From JBBQUN01 sp963717115 (GTDB taxonomy: Bacteria > Actinomycetota > Acidimicrobiia > Acidimicrobiales > SZUA-35), in the NCBI GenBank assembly GCA_963717115.1, contig CAVQVO010000011.1, positions 1 to 64,000 on the forward strand: a DNA stretch of 64,000 nt, given 5' to 3'. The notes beneath the pieces were generated by a model, which was not told the DNA's origin, did no database searches, and was given only the letters and a program-made list of their open reading frames with translations. This document shows, in pieces, positions 12,514 to 21,814 of the stretch (its first letter is position 1; each line of letters starts with the position of its first letter). Position numbers and translations under genes: made by a program.

Positions 12514-13359
12514 TCATGGCTCGCGCTCCGGAATCACGACGACCGGGCGATCGGTGCGGTGGAGGGTCTTGAGGGCGACGCCGCCGATCCGCAGCGCCGA
12601 GAGTCCTCCGAGGCCACGGGCACCGACGACCAGCAGGTCGGCTCTCTCGGCCTTGGCTGCCCGGAGCAGGGCGTCTGCTGCGTTCGAACCCCGCAGCGCC
12701 AAGACGTCGAAGGAGACCCCGGCCGACGTCAACTCCTCGGCGAAGTCGTCGCGGATCGTCTGCTCGAGCGATCGCCTCCAGTTCCGGGGACTGTCGGACC
12801 GCGTCCATTCGAGATACGGCTGGTCGACCGAGGCAAGGACGATCCGCAGGTCGGACACTGCAGCGAGATCACGGACCCAACGCAGCGCCATGCGCGACCC
12901 ACTCGACCCGTCGACACCGACCAACACGCGTTCCATGGGCACCTCGACGGTGTCGCCGACGACGGCGATCGGCCGGAGTGCGTGGTGGGCGAGCCATTCG
13001 GCGAGACTCCCGAGGTGGAACAGGCCCGGACCTCGGGACTGCCCGACGCGGCCGACCACGATCAGGTCGGCGTCTTCGCGTTCGGCAACGGTCAGGATCC
13101 CGCTCCGGGGATCGCCCGGCTCGATCACCGAGCGAACGCGCACGTCACCCAGGCGAGCCGCCTCGCTCCACGACTCGATGGTCGACCGCTGCGCCGAGAG
13201 CAGATCCTCGACCGAATGCGCCACCAGGTCGGCGTTCGGTGGATCGAAGCCCGTCATGACGACGATCTCGGCGCCGTGGCGGGATGCCAGGTGAGCGGCC
13301 CACCGCATCGCCTCGTTCGAACTCGGAGAACCGTCGGCACCGACCACGATGCGCTTCAC
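12514..13359 (-). CDS. Tandem universal stress protein
   Basis: A 281-residue protein with two UspA domains. Domain 1 (about 1-140) starts VKRIVVGADGSPSSNEAMRWA. Domain 2 (about 147-281) starts MERVLVGVDGSSGSRMALRWV, and its ATP-binding G-2x-G-9x-G(S/T) region reads VGARGLGGLSALRIGGVA. GTG 13359 follows GGGGAGG. It precedes the P-type ATPase in a likely two-gene operon and is divergent from another stress protein. Such proteins bind ATP and promote survival under hypoxia or energy stress. A DosR-box-like site lies in the shared upstream region. Confidence 0.9.
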   Translation of the reverse strand: MKRIVVGADGSPSSNEAMRWAAHLASRHGAEIVVMTGFDPPNADLVAHSVEDLLSAQRSTIESWSEAARLGDVRVRSVIEPGDPRSGILTVAEREDADLIVVGRVGQSRGPGLFHLGSLAEWLAHHALRPIAVVGDTVEVPMERVLVGVDGSSGSRMALRWVRDLAAVSDLRIVLASVDQPYLEWTRSDSPRNWRRSLEQTIRDDFAEELTSAGVSFDVLALRGSNAADALLRAAKAERADLLVVGARGLGGLSALRIGGVALKTLHRTDRPVVVIPEREP

Positions 13360-13480
13360 GCGGACACCTCCCCATCCGTCACCATGATCGTGATCCGATT
13401 CCACCGACGCCGGAAGAGGCCAAGGTCACGAGGAGCCGTGGTGGTCGCCGTCGGCCGACGGGGCCGGAATCGTCGAGAGC

Positions 13481-13524
13481 GGGGACCTTGTTCTCTGAGC
13501 CCGGGGGCGCCGAGCACCTAGCGT
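13481..13524 (+). promoter_or_regulatory. DosR-box-like operator A with possible -10
   Basis: GGGGACCTTGTTCTCTGAGC begins at 13481 in the gap between two divergent stress-protein genes. Its core GGGACC-TT-GTTCTC has the 6-2-6 architecture of the mycobacterial DosR site, with two mismatches to symmetry. A possible -10 (TAGCGT, 13519-13524) would put the core centre near -42. The sequence recurs at 36261 with 20 of 23 bases identical. Confidence 0.45.
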
Positions 13525-13613
13525 TGAGGTCAGGTCGCGGCCGACCCTCTCCGGCAGACGCTTCCGATGACGGCGGTGATGCCCCGATCTCGGCCAGGAA
13601 GAGAGCGACGCTC

Positions 13614-14538
13614 GTGCATCGATTCACCAACATCTTGTTCAGCCCACTCGGCGGAAAAGGACAACCCGGCGGCCGTTCGGCGTGTCGCCGAACTCGCCGC
13701 CCGCAACGGCGCGACGCTCACGCTGTTCGGGGTGTCGCCCGAGCCGTCCCGATTCCAGCGCGCCGTGCACCGGGCCGATCACCTCGAAGCGGTTCGGCAA
13801 GCGGAAGCGAAGGCCCTGTCGGCCAAACTCAGGCGTTGTGCACGCACGGCGATCGAGGTTCCGGTCGAGACGACCATCACCAGCGGCAACGTGGCGCTCG
13901 GCATCATCGGGCAGGTCCTGATCGCCGGCCACGACCTGGTGGTCGTCACCACCGATGAGGACGACGAGGACCACGCAACCATCAAACGGCTACTCCGGAA
14001 GTGCCCGTGCCCGGTCTGGGTGATCCGGCGCACCCGGGCCAGGACTCAGCGGGTCTTGGCGGCCATCGATCCCGACCCTGACCTGGCGGCATTGAATCGC
14101 ACCATTCTCGAACTCGCCTCGTCGATGGTCAGGCTCCATGGCGGGGAGCTCCATGTCGCGCACGCGTGGGAACTCTACGGCGAGGCAACCATGCGCTCGT
14201 CGGCCTTCATCCACACCGCACCGTCGGAGCTCGAGGCGCTCCTCGAGCGTGAGCGGGACTCCCACGCCCGAGCAGTGATCGAGACCCTGGCCGCGTCCGG
14301 TGTGGACCACGAACCCTGGCGGATCCACCTCGGCAAGGGCCCGGCGCCCGAGATCGTGCGCGAAGTCGTCGTGAAGAAGCGGATCAATCTCTTGGTGATG
14401 GGCACGGTCGCGCGGACCGGCGTCACGGGACTGATCATGGGGAACACCGCCGAATCCGTGCTCGATCATGTTCCGTGTTCGGTCATCGCCGTCAAGCCGC
14501 CGGGTTTCGTCTCGCCGGTCGAGGTCGTGGCCCGGTGA
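13614..14538 (+). CDS. Tandem universal stress protein, N-terminus out of frame
   Basis: A two-domain stress protein of about 308 residues. The main frame carries the end of domain 1 and all of domain 2, with NLLVMGTVARTGVTGLIMGNTAESVLDHVPCSVIAVKPPGF, a UspE-like C-terminus. The natural N-terminus HRFTNILFSPLGG starts at GTG 13614 in another frame and joins the main frame if one A is removed from AAAA at about 13658-13661. The main frame's own upstream codons from 13567 do not resemble any Usp. This is either a homopolymer sequence error or a real slippage site. It is divergent from the Usp-ATPase operon. Confidence 0.82.
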
Positions 14539-14621
14539 GGGGGGCGTAGGCCGGCAAGCCGCTCGGTTGGGACGCCCTCGTGGCCGTTCGGAGATGGATC
14601 GTCGACGCAGGGGAGCGGAGG

Positions 14622-15875
14622 GTGTCTCGAAACTCGATCAGAGTCCTACTCGACCTGTTGTTGCTGGCGTCCGTGGTGGTCGTGGTCCTCACCGGGGTGA
14701 TCGTCGAGCAACTGGATCTTCACGAGTTCAGGCTCCACCCCCTGTCCGGCTACGTCATGACGGGACTCGTCGCCGTCCACGTGTTCCTGCACCGGGGCTC
14801 GATCCTCCGCTTCGTCGGTGGCCGTCTCCACCGTCGCGTCGTGGGGGTGGCGCCTCGCCCCGAAGAGCCGGTCGTGGCCGATTCGACAGGTCCGGTCGAC
14901 CGGATCGACGTCGAGTCGGCAGCAGGGGAGCACGGTTCCGATCCACGGCCGGTGGCTCCCGTGGGACGCCGCGTCGGTGGCTCGAGGCGGTCGCTGCTCG
15001 CCGCCTCCGCAGCCGGCCTGGCCGGCGTGACGGCAGGATGGTTTGCCCGCTCCGAGGTGTCCCCCGAGCCGTATGACGGCGGCGACGTAGGGCTCTTCTA
15101 TCACCGGGAGAGCTCCCTCGGGGTACGAGGCCTGCTCAGCAACTTCCTCGACTGGGGACGCCGGCCGCCTCGCTACAAGGACCTCACGACGACCGGAGCG
15201 GTGCCGCTGCCAGCCGTCGGCTCCCAACCCGTCATGAGCGTCGCTCAGGCCATGCAGCAGCGACGTTCGCGGCGCGAATTCGCCGATCGGGCGTTGACCG
15301 CCGAGGAGCTGGCATGGATGGTGCATGCCGCGACCGGGATCACCTCGGACGACGAGCGGCGGACGGCGCCATCGGCCGGGGCCCTCTATCCGATCGAGAC
15401 CTACGTCGCGGTGAACCGTGTCGAGGGAATCGAGCCGGGGCTCTATCACGTCGACGTACGAGCGATGGCGCTCCAGCCCATCCGCCTCGGTTCGGTCGGG
15501 GGCGACCTGTTGATCGCCGGCCTGGGCCAGGACTTCCTCCGGCGCGCTCCGGCGGTCTTCGTGTTGAGCGGCTCCTTCCAGCGCACCCGGTGGAAGTACC
15601 GCGAGCGCCACTACCGCTACGTGTGCTGGGAGGCGGGACACGTCGCCCAGAACCTCTACCTCGCCGGAGAGGCCTCCGGGTTGGGTGTCTGCGTGGTCGG
15701 CGCCTTTCTCGACGGAGTCCTGAACGACCTGCTTCGAATCGACGGACGCGAGGAAGCCGCGCTCGGATTCGTCGCGGTCGGCGTCCGCCGAACGGGCCAT
15801 GAGGCCCAGCCCCCGCCTCTCGGACGAGCCGGGACCGCAGACCCTGGTGCCGCGGCGCGTTCCCCGTCACACTGA
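14622..15875 (+). CDS. Membrane-anchored SagB-type nitroreductase
   Basis: A 417-residue fusion. Residues 1-80 form a DUF4405-like membrane domain with two or three helices (LLDLLLLASVVVVVLTGVI; GYVMTGLVAVHVFLH). A charged linker and a second hydrophobic stretch (SLLAASAAGLAGVTAGWF) follow, then an FMN-binding SagB/ThcOx nitroreductase domain (about 200-395) with RRSRREFADR, TAPSAGALYPIETYV, YVCWEAGHVAQNLYL and LGFVAVG. GTG 14622 has AGGGGAG 6 bases upstream; GTG 14580 is possible. No RiPP precursor or cyclodehydratase is nearby, so a redox role beside the stress proteins is more likely than peptide modification. Confidence 0.85.
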   Translation: MSRNSIRVLLDLLLLASVVVVVLTGVIVEQLDLHEFRLHPLSGYVMTGLVAVHVFLHRGSILRFVGGRLHRRVVGVAPRPEEPVVADSTGPVDRIDVESAAGEHGSDPRPVAPVGRRVGGSRRSLLAASAAGLAGVTAGWFARSEVSPEPYDGGDVGLFYHRESSLGVRGLLSNFLDWGRRPPRYKDLTTTGAVPLPAVGSQPVMSVAQAMQQRRSRREFADRALTAEELAWMVHAATGITSDDERRTAPSAGALYPIETYVAVNRVEGIEPGLYHVDVRAMALQPIRLGSVGGDLLIAGLGQDFLRRAPAVFVLSGSFQRTRWKYRERHYRYVCWEAGHVAQNLYLAGEASGLGVCVVGAFLDGVLNDLLRIDGREEAALGFVAVGVRRTGHEAQPPPLGRAGTADPGAAARSPSH

Positions 15876-15912
15876 TCCAACCCGGCCTCTGCCGGTAGTC
15901 CTGGGAGTCGAG

Positions 15913-16812
15913 ATGACGACGGGTCACAAGATCGGTGTGGTGGTCCAGAGCCCCGACGATGCGGCCGTGGGTCTGAAGCGATGCATCGCCCTGGCCAGGC
16001 GAACGGGGAGTTCACTACACGTGATCGACCTCACCGAGCCGCCGCCGAGATGGCTGGTCGAGACCCGGCACCAGCGTCACGACCAAGCCGAGCGGTTGCG
16101 CGACCGGCGAGCGTTGATGGAACGCTTCGTTTCGAATGTCCGGGCCGACGGTGTCGAGGTCTCGGTCACCGCCCGACGTGGTCAACGCGTGGTGGAACTG
16201 GTCGACGAGATCCGCACCGTCGGACTCGATCTGGTGGTGATCGTCGGTGCCAGGCTGCGATCGTCCCCCGTGACGGCGGAAGCATTCCTGAACCGAGTCG
16301 TTCGGAAATCGCCGGTGCCGGTGCTCGTCCTGCGGCCGCTCGAACCCGGGAGGTCAGGGACGGTGATCGCACTCGACATCTCGGTCGAGGATGACGGTTC
16401 CCGGGCTCTCGTCGAATCGATCGCCGCCCAGGCATTGAGGATGACACCGGACGGCCATGCCGTCACCATCGTCCACGTCTTGGAGCTGCCCGATGGTTTC
16501 GCGCCGCGAGAACCCGAGTCGGTCCGGCTGATCGAGTCGGCGGTGAGCCGGTACCGGACGAAGCTGGAGTCGCTCGCCGACGAGCTCGACCCGTCGGGCC
16601 GAATCGAGGTCGTTGTACGCGTCGGGGGTGCCGCGGCCGAGATCGCCGGGATCAGCCGGGACCTGCGAGCAGAACTGGTCGCCATCGGAACCGTCGGTCG
16701 TTCCGGACCGGCTGGCCTTCTCATCGGCAACACCGCCGAGGCAACGCTGCGGGGCGTGGCCTGTTCGGTCCTGACCGTGAAACCCACCGGTTTCCGGTCA
16801 CCCTTGGGATGA
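15913..16812 (+). CDS. Tandem universal stress protein
   Basis: A 299-residue protein with two UspA-like halves. The C-terminal half keeps the nucleotide-binding pattern IGTVGRSGPAGLLIGNTAEATLRGVACSVLTVKP. The N-terminal half (KIGVVVQSPDDAAVGLKRCIALARRTGSSLHVIDL) is more divergent. ATG 15913 follows GGGAG. It lies 37 bp after the SagB-type nitroreductase on the same strand and closely resembles the upstream Usp in its C-terminus, so 13.6-16.8 kb is probably one transcription unit. Confidence 0.88.
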   Translation: MTTGHKIGVVVQSPDDAAVGLKRCIALARRTGSSLHVIDLTEPPPRWLVETRHQRHDQAERLRDRRALMERFVSNVRADGVEVSVTARRGQRVVELVDEIRTVGLDLVVIVGARLRSSPVTAEAFLNRVVRKSPVPVLVLRPLEPGRSGTVIALDISVEDDGSRALVESIAAQALRMTPDGHAVTIVHVLELPDGFAPREPESVRLIESAVSRYRTKLESLADELDPSGRIEVVVRVGGAAAEIAGISRDLRAELVAIGTVGRSGPAGLLIGNTAEATLRGVACSVLTVKPTGFRSPLG

Positions 16813-16930
16813 TCGTCACGCCCGTCGATCCTGTCGAACTCGGTCGACCCCGGGGAACCGTCGACGGGTGTACCTCGTTCGACCCGTCCTGTGCCACCAT
16901 CGAGGTGGTGAAAACGGTCGAGCAACCATC

Positions 16931-18727
16931 GTGCTGAAATCGCTCGGCTCGACCGTCGCCCAGGTCACGGCACGTTTCGGACAGCGGGGCAGCGGCTTCG
17001 ATCCCGTCGAACCCTCCATGCTCGTCGCCAGCCGGGCGCAGCGTCGACGTCAGCTGAAGACGCTGGTGATGCTCGGCATCGTCTTCGTCGTGATGGTCGG
17101 CGGGTTCAGTGCGGTGTTCCACTCGTTGATGGATCGCGAGGGTCGGGCGTACTCGTGGGCCACCAGCGTGTACTGGACCCTGACCACCATGACCACGCTC
17201 GGGTTCGGCGACATCACCTTCGAGTCCGACGCCGGTCGGGTGTTCTCGATCGTGGTGCTGTTGTCGGGGTCCACGTTCCTGCTCGTGGTGTTGCCGTTCG
17301 TGTTCATCCAGTTCGTCCTGCTGCCCTGGATGATGGAGCGAGAGCGACGTCGGACCCCACGCGAAGCGCCGTCCTCGATCCGCGACCACGTGCTCCTCAC
17401 CGCGATGGGCCCGGTGGAGGCGGCGTTGGTCGAGCGAGCCGTTCAGGCCGCGGTGGCCTACATCGTGATCGTCGACGATCCGACCGAGGCCGGGCAGCTC
17501 CACGACGAGGGCATCTCGGTGATGCTCGGCGCCCTCGACGATCCCGAGACGTATCGGCGCGCGCGGGTCGAGGCGGCGGCGCTCGTCGTGGCGAGCCGCA
17601 ACGACCCGACGAACACGAACATCGCGTTCACCGTGCGCGAGATCGCCCCCGACGTCGACATCGTCGCCAGCGCGAACTCCCCGGCGTCGGTCGACATCCT
17701 CGAGATCGCCGGAGCGAACCGCGTCGTGCAACTCGGCGACATCCTCGGTTCGGCGATGGCCGCTCGGACGCTGGGGTTGGCGGGCCGCAGCAACGTGATC
17801 GGGGAGATCGCCGGGTTGTCGATCGCCGAGGCCGGCGCCGGCGGATCGGACCTGGTCGGCCAGACGCTCGCCCAGGCGCAACTCCGGGCCAAGCTCGGGG
17901 TCGGCATCGTCGGCGTCTGGAATCGCGGCCGGTTCGAGGTCGCCACGGCCGACTCCACCATCGACTCGTCGACGATGCTGCTCCTCGCCGGTACCCCCGA
18001 ACAGCTCGCCGCCTACGACGAACAACACGCCACCGAAGGTGATCGGGGTCGTCAGCACAAGGTGATCATCGGCGGCGGACGCGTCGGTCGGGCGGCCGCC
18101 GAGGCGTTCTCGGCCGAAGGCATCGCACACACCATCATCGAGCAGGTCGCCGACCGGCGTCGTCCGGGGTTCCAGTACGTGATCGGCGACGCAGCGGACC
18201 GCTCGGTCCTCGAATCGGCCGGGATCGACGAGGCGAGTGCGGTGCTGATCACCACCCATGACGACGACATCAACGTGTACCTCACCCGATACATCCGTGG
18301 GCTGCGGCCCGACGTTCGGTTGGTCTCGCGGGCCCGGCTCGATCGCAACGTCTCGACGCTCTACCGGGCCGGCGCCGACTCGGTGCTGTCCTACGCGGCG
18401 ACCGGCTCGGCGGCGATCTGGAACCACTTCCGGGGCATCGAGACCGTGCTGGTTTCCGAAGGGCTCAACGTGTTCCGCACCCCGGTGCCCCGCCAGCTCG
18501 CAGGCAAGACGTTGGCCGATGCGCACGTCTACCGGCGCACGGGCTGCAACGTGGTCGCCGTGGATCGCAACGGCAGCATCGAGGGCAATCCCGACCCCCG
18601 ACGACCGTTGCCGGCCGACGGGGAACTGGTCCTCGTTGCCACCGACGAGGCCGAAGCCCGCTTCTCCGAGGAGTACCCGCGGGCCCGACGGCGGCTGCTG
18701 CGCATCGACGAGTCACCTCGGCCGTGA
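16931..18727 (+). CDS. Two-TM potassium channel with two RCK (TrkA-N/TrkA-C) domains
   Basis: A 598-residue Kch/GsuK-type channel. Two membrane helices (about 42-64 and 100-125) flank the selectivity filter TLGFGD at about residue 90 in WTLTTMTTLGFGDITF. The first RCK module (about 145-360) is divergent (HVLLTAMGPVEAALVERAV); the second begins at KVIIGGGRVGRAAAEAF, a clear dinucleotide-binding glycine loop, and ends in a TrkA-C domain (GKTLADAHVYRRTGCNVVAVDR). GTG 16931 is my choice; GTG 16868 is also open. A short CCACC-ATCGA-GGTGG hairpin lies just upstream (16894-16908). The channel would gate K+ flux in response to a nucleotide or ion. Confidence 0.9.
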   Translation: MLKSLGSTVAQVTARFGQRGSGFDPVEPSMLVASRAQRRRQLKTLVMLGIVFVVMVGGFSAVFHSLMDREGRAYSWATSVYWTLTTMTTLGFGDITFESDAGRVFSIVVLLSGSTFLLVVLPFVFIQFVLLPWMMERERRRTPREAPSSIRDHVLLTAMGPVEAALVERAVQAAVAYIVIVDDPTEAGQLHDEGISVMLGALDDPETYRRARVEAAALVVASRNDPTNTNIAFTVREIAPDVDIVASANSPASVDILEIAGANRVVQLGDILGSAMAARTLGLAGRSNVIGEIAGLSIAEAGAGGSDLVGQTLAQAQLRAKLGVGIVGVWNRGRFEVATADSTIDSSTMLLLAGTPEQLAAYDEQHATEGDRGRQHKVIIGGGRVGRAAAEAFSAEGIAHTIIEQVADRRRPGFQYVIGDAADRSVLESAGIDEASAVLITTHDDDINVYLTRYIRGLRPDVRLVSRARLDRNVSTLYRAGADSVLSYAATGSAAIWNHFRGIETVLVSEGLNVFRTPVPRQLAGKTLADAHVYRRTGCNVVAVDRNGSIEGNPDPRRPLPADGELVLVATDEAEARFSEEYPRARRRLLRIDESPRP

Positions 18728-18769
18728 CGGCGGCCCGCCTCGGCGGGGCGAAACCGCAGCCGGTCGCCG

Positions 18770-19178
18770 TCAGCTCGCGTCGGACTTGGGCAGCAGCTGG
18801 GTCGATTCGACGAGACGGGAGTCGGCCAGGGCGGCGGACCGGATGGGGGCGATGGCCTGATAGTCGGGGTCGTTGACCATGTCGACGAACTGGCGCCGGG
18901 TCGGGTAGCGGACGAGGAGGATGACGTCCCACTCCTCGTCGCCGATGACGGTGACACCGGCCCGGCCCATCCAGATCGGCTCGCCGCCGAACCGAGGGCC
19001 CAGCTCGGCGAAGGCCTTGCCGTAGACCCCGTAGGCCTCCCGACCGGTCAGGCCGTCGACGCCGTGGCCGTCCTCGGCCCGGTCGCGGTACTTGCAGGAG
19101 ATTGAGCATCACGACCGGCTCGTCGAGGTCGCCCTCGGCCATCGTGGACAACTCGTCGGAATCCGGAGCGAAAGCCAT
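18770..19178 (-). pseudogene. DUF1330-like protein, frameshifted
   Basis: A protein of about 135 residues split over two frames. The N-terminus from ATG 19178 reads MAFAPDSDELSTMAEGDLDEPVVMLNLL. Removing one base at about 19094 joins it to KYRDRAEDGHGVDGLTGREAY and on to EEWDVILLVRYPTRRQFVDMVNDPDYQAIAPIRSAAL with a stop at 18770. That C-terminus is typical of the DUF1330 ferredoxin-like fold. No internal stop or other decay is visible, so a sequence error is likely. It is convergent with the K+ channel and divergent from the acyl-CoA dehydrogenase. Confidence 0.75.
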
Positions 19179-19340
19179 GTCGCAGTCTGGCACGACTCGA
19201 TGCCGCGGTGAGTCCCTCGCCCCGGCCGATCGTCGAGCATGATGCCAAGGGACCGTGTCGACACGGTGGGACCGATCTGACAGGCTCGTCGACACAGCCG
19301 ATGGTTGGCTCGTCGCACTGCCGACGGGGAGGATCAGAAC

Positions 19341-20645
19341 ATGGGGTGGGACTTCGAGACCGACGCCGCGTTCCAGGCCGAGCTCGACTGGATCGAGGAC
19401 TTCGTGCGGGAGGAGATCGAGCCGCTCGACTTCATCGTCAAGAGCCCGTACGACATCAACGATCCCATCCGGGCCGAGATCATCCCGCCCCTCCAGCGGC
19501 AGGTCCAAGAGCGCGGTCTGTGGGCGTGCCATCTCGGCCCCGACCTCGGTGGGCTCGGCTACGGACAGGTGAAGCTGGCCCTGATGAACGAGATCCTCGG
19601 CCGGGCCCGGTCGGCGCCGACCGTGTTCGGCTGCCAGGCGCCCGACACCGGCAACAGCGAGATCCTCGCCCACTACGGCACCCCCGAACAGAAGGAGCAG
19701 TTCCTCGAGCCCCTGCTGCGCAACGAGATCGTGTCGTGCTACTCGATGACCGAGGTCCAGGGCGGCGCCGACCCCAAGGTCTTCACCACCACCGCGGTCC
19801 AGGACGGCGACGAGTGGGTCATCAACGGCGAGAAGTGGTTCTCGTCGAACGCCCGCTACGCGTCGTTCCTCATCGCCATGGTCGTGACCGACCCCGACAA
19901 CGCGCCGCTGCAGCGGTTCTCGATGTTCCTCGTCCCGTCCGACACGCCCGGGCTGGAGATCGTTCGCAACGTGGGCCTGGGCTACGAGGCCGAGAGCGAG
20001 GACCACGGCAGCCACGCGTACGTGCGCTACGACAACGTGCGGGTGCCGGCCGAGAACCTGCTGGGCGAGCGGGGCGGCGGCTTCGTCGTCGCCCAGACCC
20101 GCCTGGGCGGCGGCCGCATCCATCACGCCATGCGCACCAGCGGCCGCGTGCAGCGCCTCTTCGACATGATGTGCGAGCGGTCGATCAGCCGCACCACGCA
20201 GGGCGAGCTGTTGTCCCGCAAGCAGATGGTGCAGGAGATGATCGCCGACTCGTGGATCGAGATGGAGATGTTCCGGCTGCTCGTCCTGCGCACGGCGTGG
20301 CGGATCGACAAGTACCAGGACTACAAGAAGGTGCGCCGCGACATCTCGGCGGTGAAGGCGGCCATGCCCGGGGTGTACCGGAACGTGGCCAGTCGGGCCC
20401 TCCAGATCCACGGCTCGCTCGGGGCCTCGTGGGAGATGCCCTTCGCCAAGGAGGTCATCGAGTCGTTCCACATGGGCCTGGCCGACGGACCGACCGAGGT
20501 GCACAAGGTCCAGGTGGCCCGCCGGGTGCTCGACGACTACGTCCCGTGCGACGACCTCTTCCCGTCCACCCACCTCCCCAAGCGTCGGGCCGCAGCAGAC
20601 GCCAAGTACGCCGACGTCCTGGAACGCCATCTCGAGACCCAGTGA
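19341..20645 (+). CDS. Acyl-CoA dehydrogenase
   Basis: A 434-residue FAD-dependent acyl-CoA dehydrogenase, full length. The N-terminal helical domain, the middle beta domain (CYSMTEVQGGADPKVFTTTA; INGEKWFSSNARYASF) and the C-terminal helical domain ending ALQIHGSLGASWEMPFAKEV...GPTEVHKVQVARRVL are all present. ATG 19341 follows GGAGG. An aminoglycoside-phosphotransferase-like gene follows 42 bp downstream on the same strand. In vertebrate ACAD10/11 these two activities are fused for 4-hydroxyacyl-CoA breakdown. Closest homologues would be the long-chain/ACAD11-type group, judged from the extended loop before the catalytic region. Confidence 0.92.
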   Translation: MGWDFETDAAFQAELDWIEDFVREEIEPLDFIVKSPYDINDPIRAEIIPPLQRQVQERGLWACHLGPDLGGLGYGQVKLALMNEILGRARSAPTVFGCQAPDTGNSEILAHYGTPEQKEQFLEPLLRNEIVSCYSMTEVQGGADPKVFTTTAVQDGDEWVINGEKWFSSNARYASFLIAMVVTDPDNAPLQRFSMFLVPSDTPGLEIVRNVGLGYEAESEDHGSHAYVRYDNVRVPAENLLGERGGGFVVAQTRLGGGRIHHAMRTSGRVQRLFDMMCERSISRTTQGELLSRKQMVQEMIADSWIEMEMFRLLVLRTAWRIDKYQDYKKVRRDISAVKAAMPGVYRNVASRALQIHGSLGASWEMPFAKEVIESFHMGLADGPTEVHKVQVARRVLDDYVPCDDLFPSTHLPKRRAAADAKYADVLERHLETQ

Positions 20646-20687
20646 GGCTCGCACGACACGGCGGCCGCGACGGGGTACGGTCCGTCG

Positions 20688-21814
20688 ATGACGACTGACG
20701 AGGAGATCCCGGTCGATCCGTTCGCCGACGAGCCCCGCCCGAGATGGCCGAGGTCCGCCCCGGCGAGGCCCTCGACTGGGGACGCATCGAGGCACACCTG
20801 CGGGCCGAGCTGCCGCGCCGACCTCGACCTGTCGGGGCCGTTCGAGGTCCTCCAGTTCCCCAACGGTGCGGCCAACCTCACCTACCTGATCCGGTTCGGC
20901 GACACCGAGCTCGTGCTGCGCCGGCCCCCGTTCGGCACCATCGCCCCCGGTGCCCACGACATGAAGCGGGAGCACAAGGTGCTGTCGCGTCTCTGGGAGT
21001 TCTTCGACAAGGCGCCCCGGGCCTACCTGTTCTGCGACGACCATGACATCGCCGGCTCGGACTTCTTCGTGATGGAGCGCCGCCGGGGCGAGGTCGTGCG
21101 CGGGGTCATCCCCGAGTCGATGCGCGACCTTCCCGACGTCGGTCACCGGATGGGCCTGGCCCTGGTCGACGCCATCGCCGAGTTCCACCTCCTCGACCCC
21201 GAGGCCTGCGGCCTCGGCGATCTCGGCCGACCCGACGGCTTCGTCGAGCGCCAGGTCGGCAGGCTGGAAGAAGCGCTGGGACCTGGTCGCCGACCCGGGC
21301 AACGACGCCCCGATGACGGCCATCCACGCCCGGCTCGCCGCGTCGATGCCCGAGAGCCAGCGGGTCTCGTTCGTGCACAACGACCTGAAGCTCGACAACG
21401 CCATGTTCGAGACCGGCAATCCCGACCGGGTCGTCGCGTTCTTCGACTGGGACATGACCACCCTCGGCGACCCCCTCATCGACCTCGGCACCCTGCTGAA
21501 CTACTGGCCCGAACCCCGACGACACCGACGAGGTCCGCCGGTCGAGCCACGACGGCATGACCCGCATGGGCCTGCCGACCCGGGCCGAGGTGGCCCGGCG
21601 CTACGGCGAGCAGACCGGCCTCGATGTGTCGGGCATCGGGTGGTACGAGGCCTTCGCCCAGTGGAAGACCGCCGTCGTGGTCCAGCAGCTCCACCACCGC
21701 TGGAAGATGGGCGACTCGACCGACGAGCGCATGGAGACCATCGCCGACAGCGTCCCCGGCACTCATGCGCACCGCCTCGCAGTTGCTCGAGACCGCCCGA
21801 GAGGCAGTCGTCAT
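20688..21814 (+). pseudogene. APH-family phosphotransferase (ACAD10/11-type kinase), multiple frameshifts
   Basis: A kinase of about 370 residues broken into about six frame segments. In order these are MTTDEEIPVDPF, MAEVRPGEALDWGRIEAHLR, the long block ADLDLSGPFEVLQFPNGAANLTYLIRFGDTELVLRRPP through ERQVGRLEE, RVSFVHNDLKLDNAMFETG with the metal site FFDWDMTTLGDPLIDLGTLLNYW, then DGMTRMGLPTRAEVARRYGEQTGLD, and finally LMRTASQLLETAREAVV. Every segment is well conserved and most junctions are fixed by removing one base. HNDLKLDN is the catalytic loop. In intact form it would phosphorylate a small molecule or 4-hydroxyacyl-CoA with the upstream dehydrogenase. The end near 21814 abuts the next gene. 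Confidence 0.8.

Noticed and set aside
14622..15875. RiPP azole cyclodehydratase locus because of the SagB-like domain
   Set aside because: No YcaO, E1-like protein or precursor peptide is adjacent, and the protein is membrane-anchored beside stress proteins.
18465..21491. Open frame of about 1000 codons on the minus strand
   Set aside because: It is the complement of the dehydrogenase and the broken kinase genes. Only the short DUF1330-like start inside it is real.
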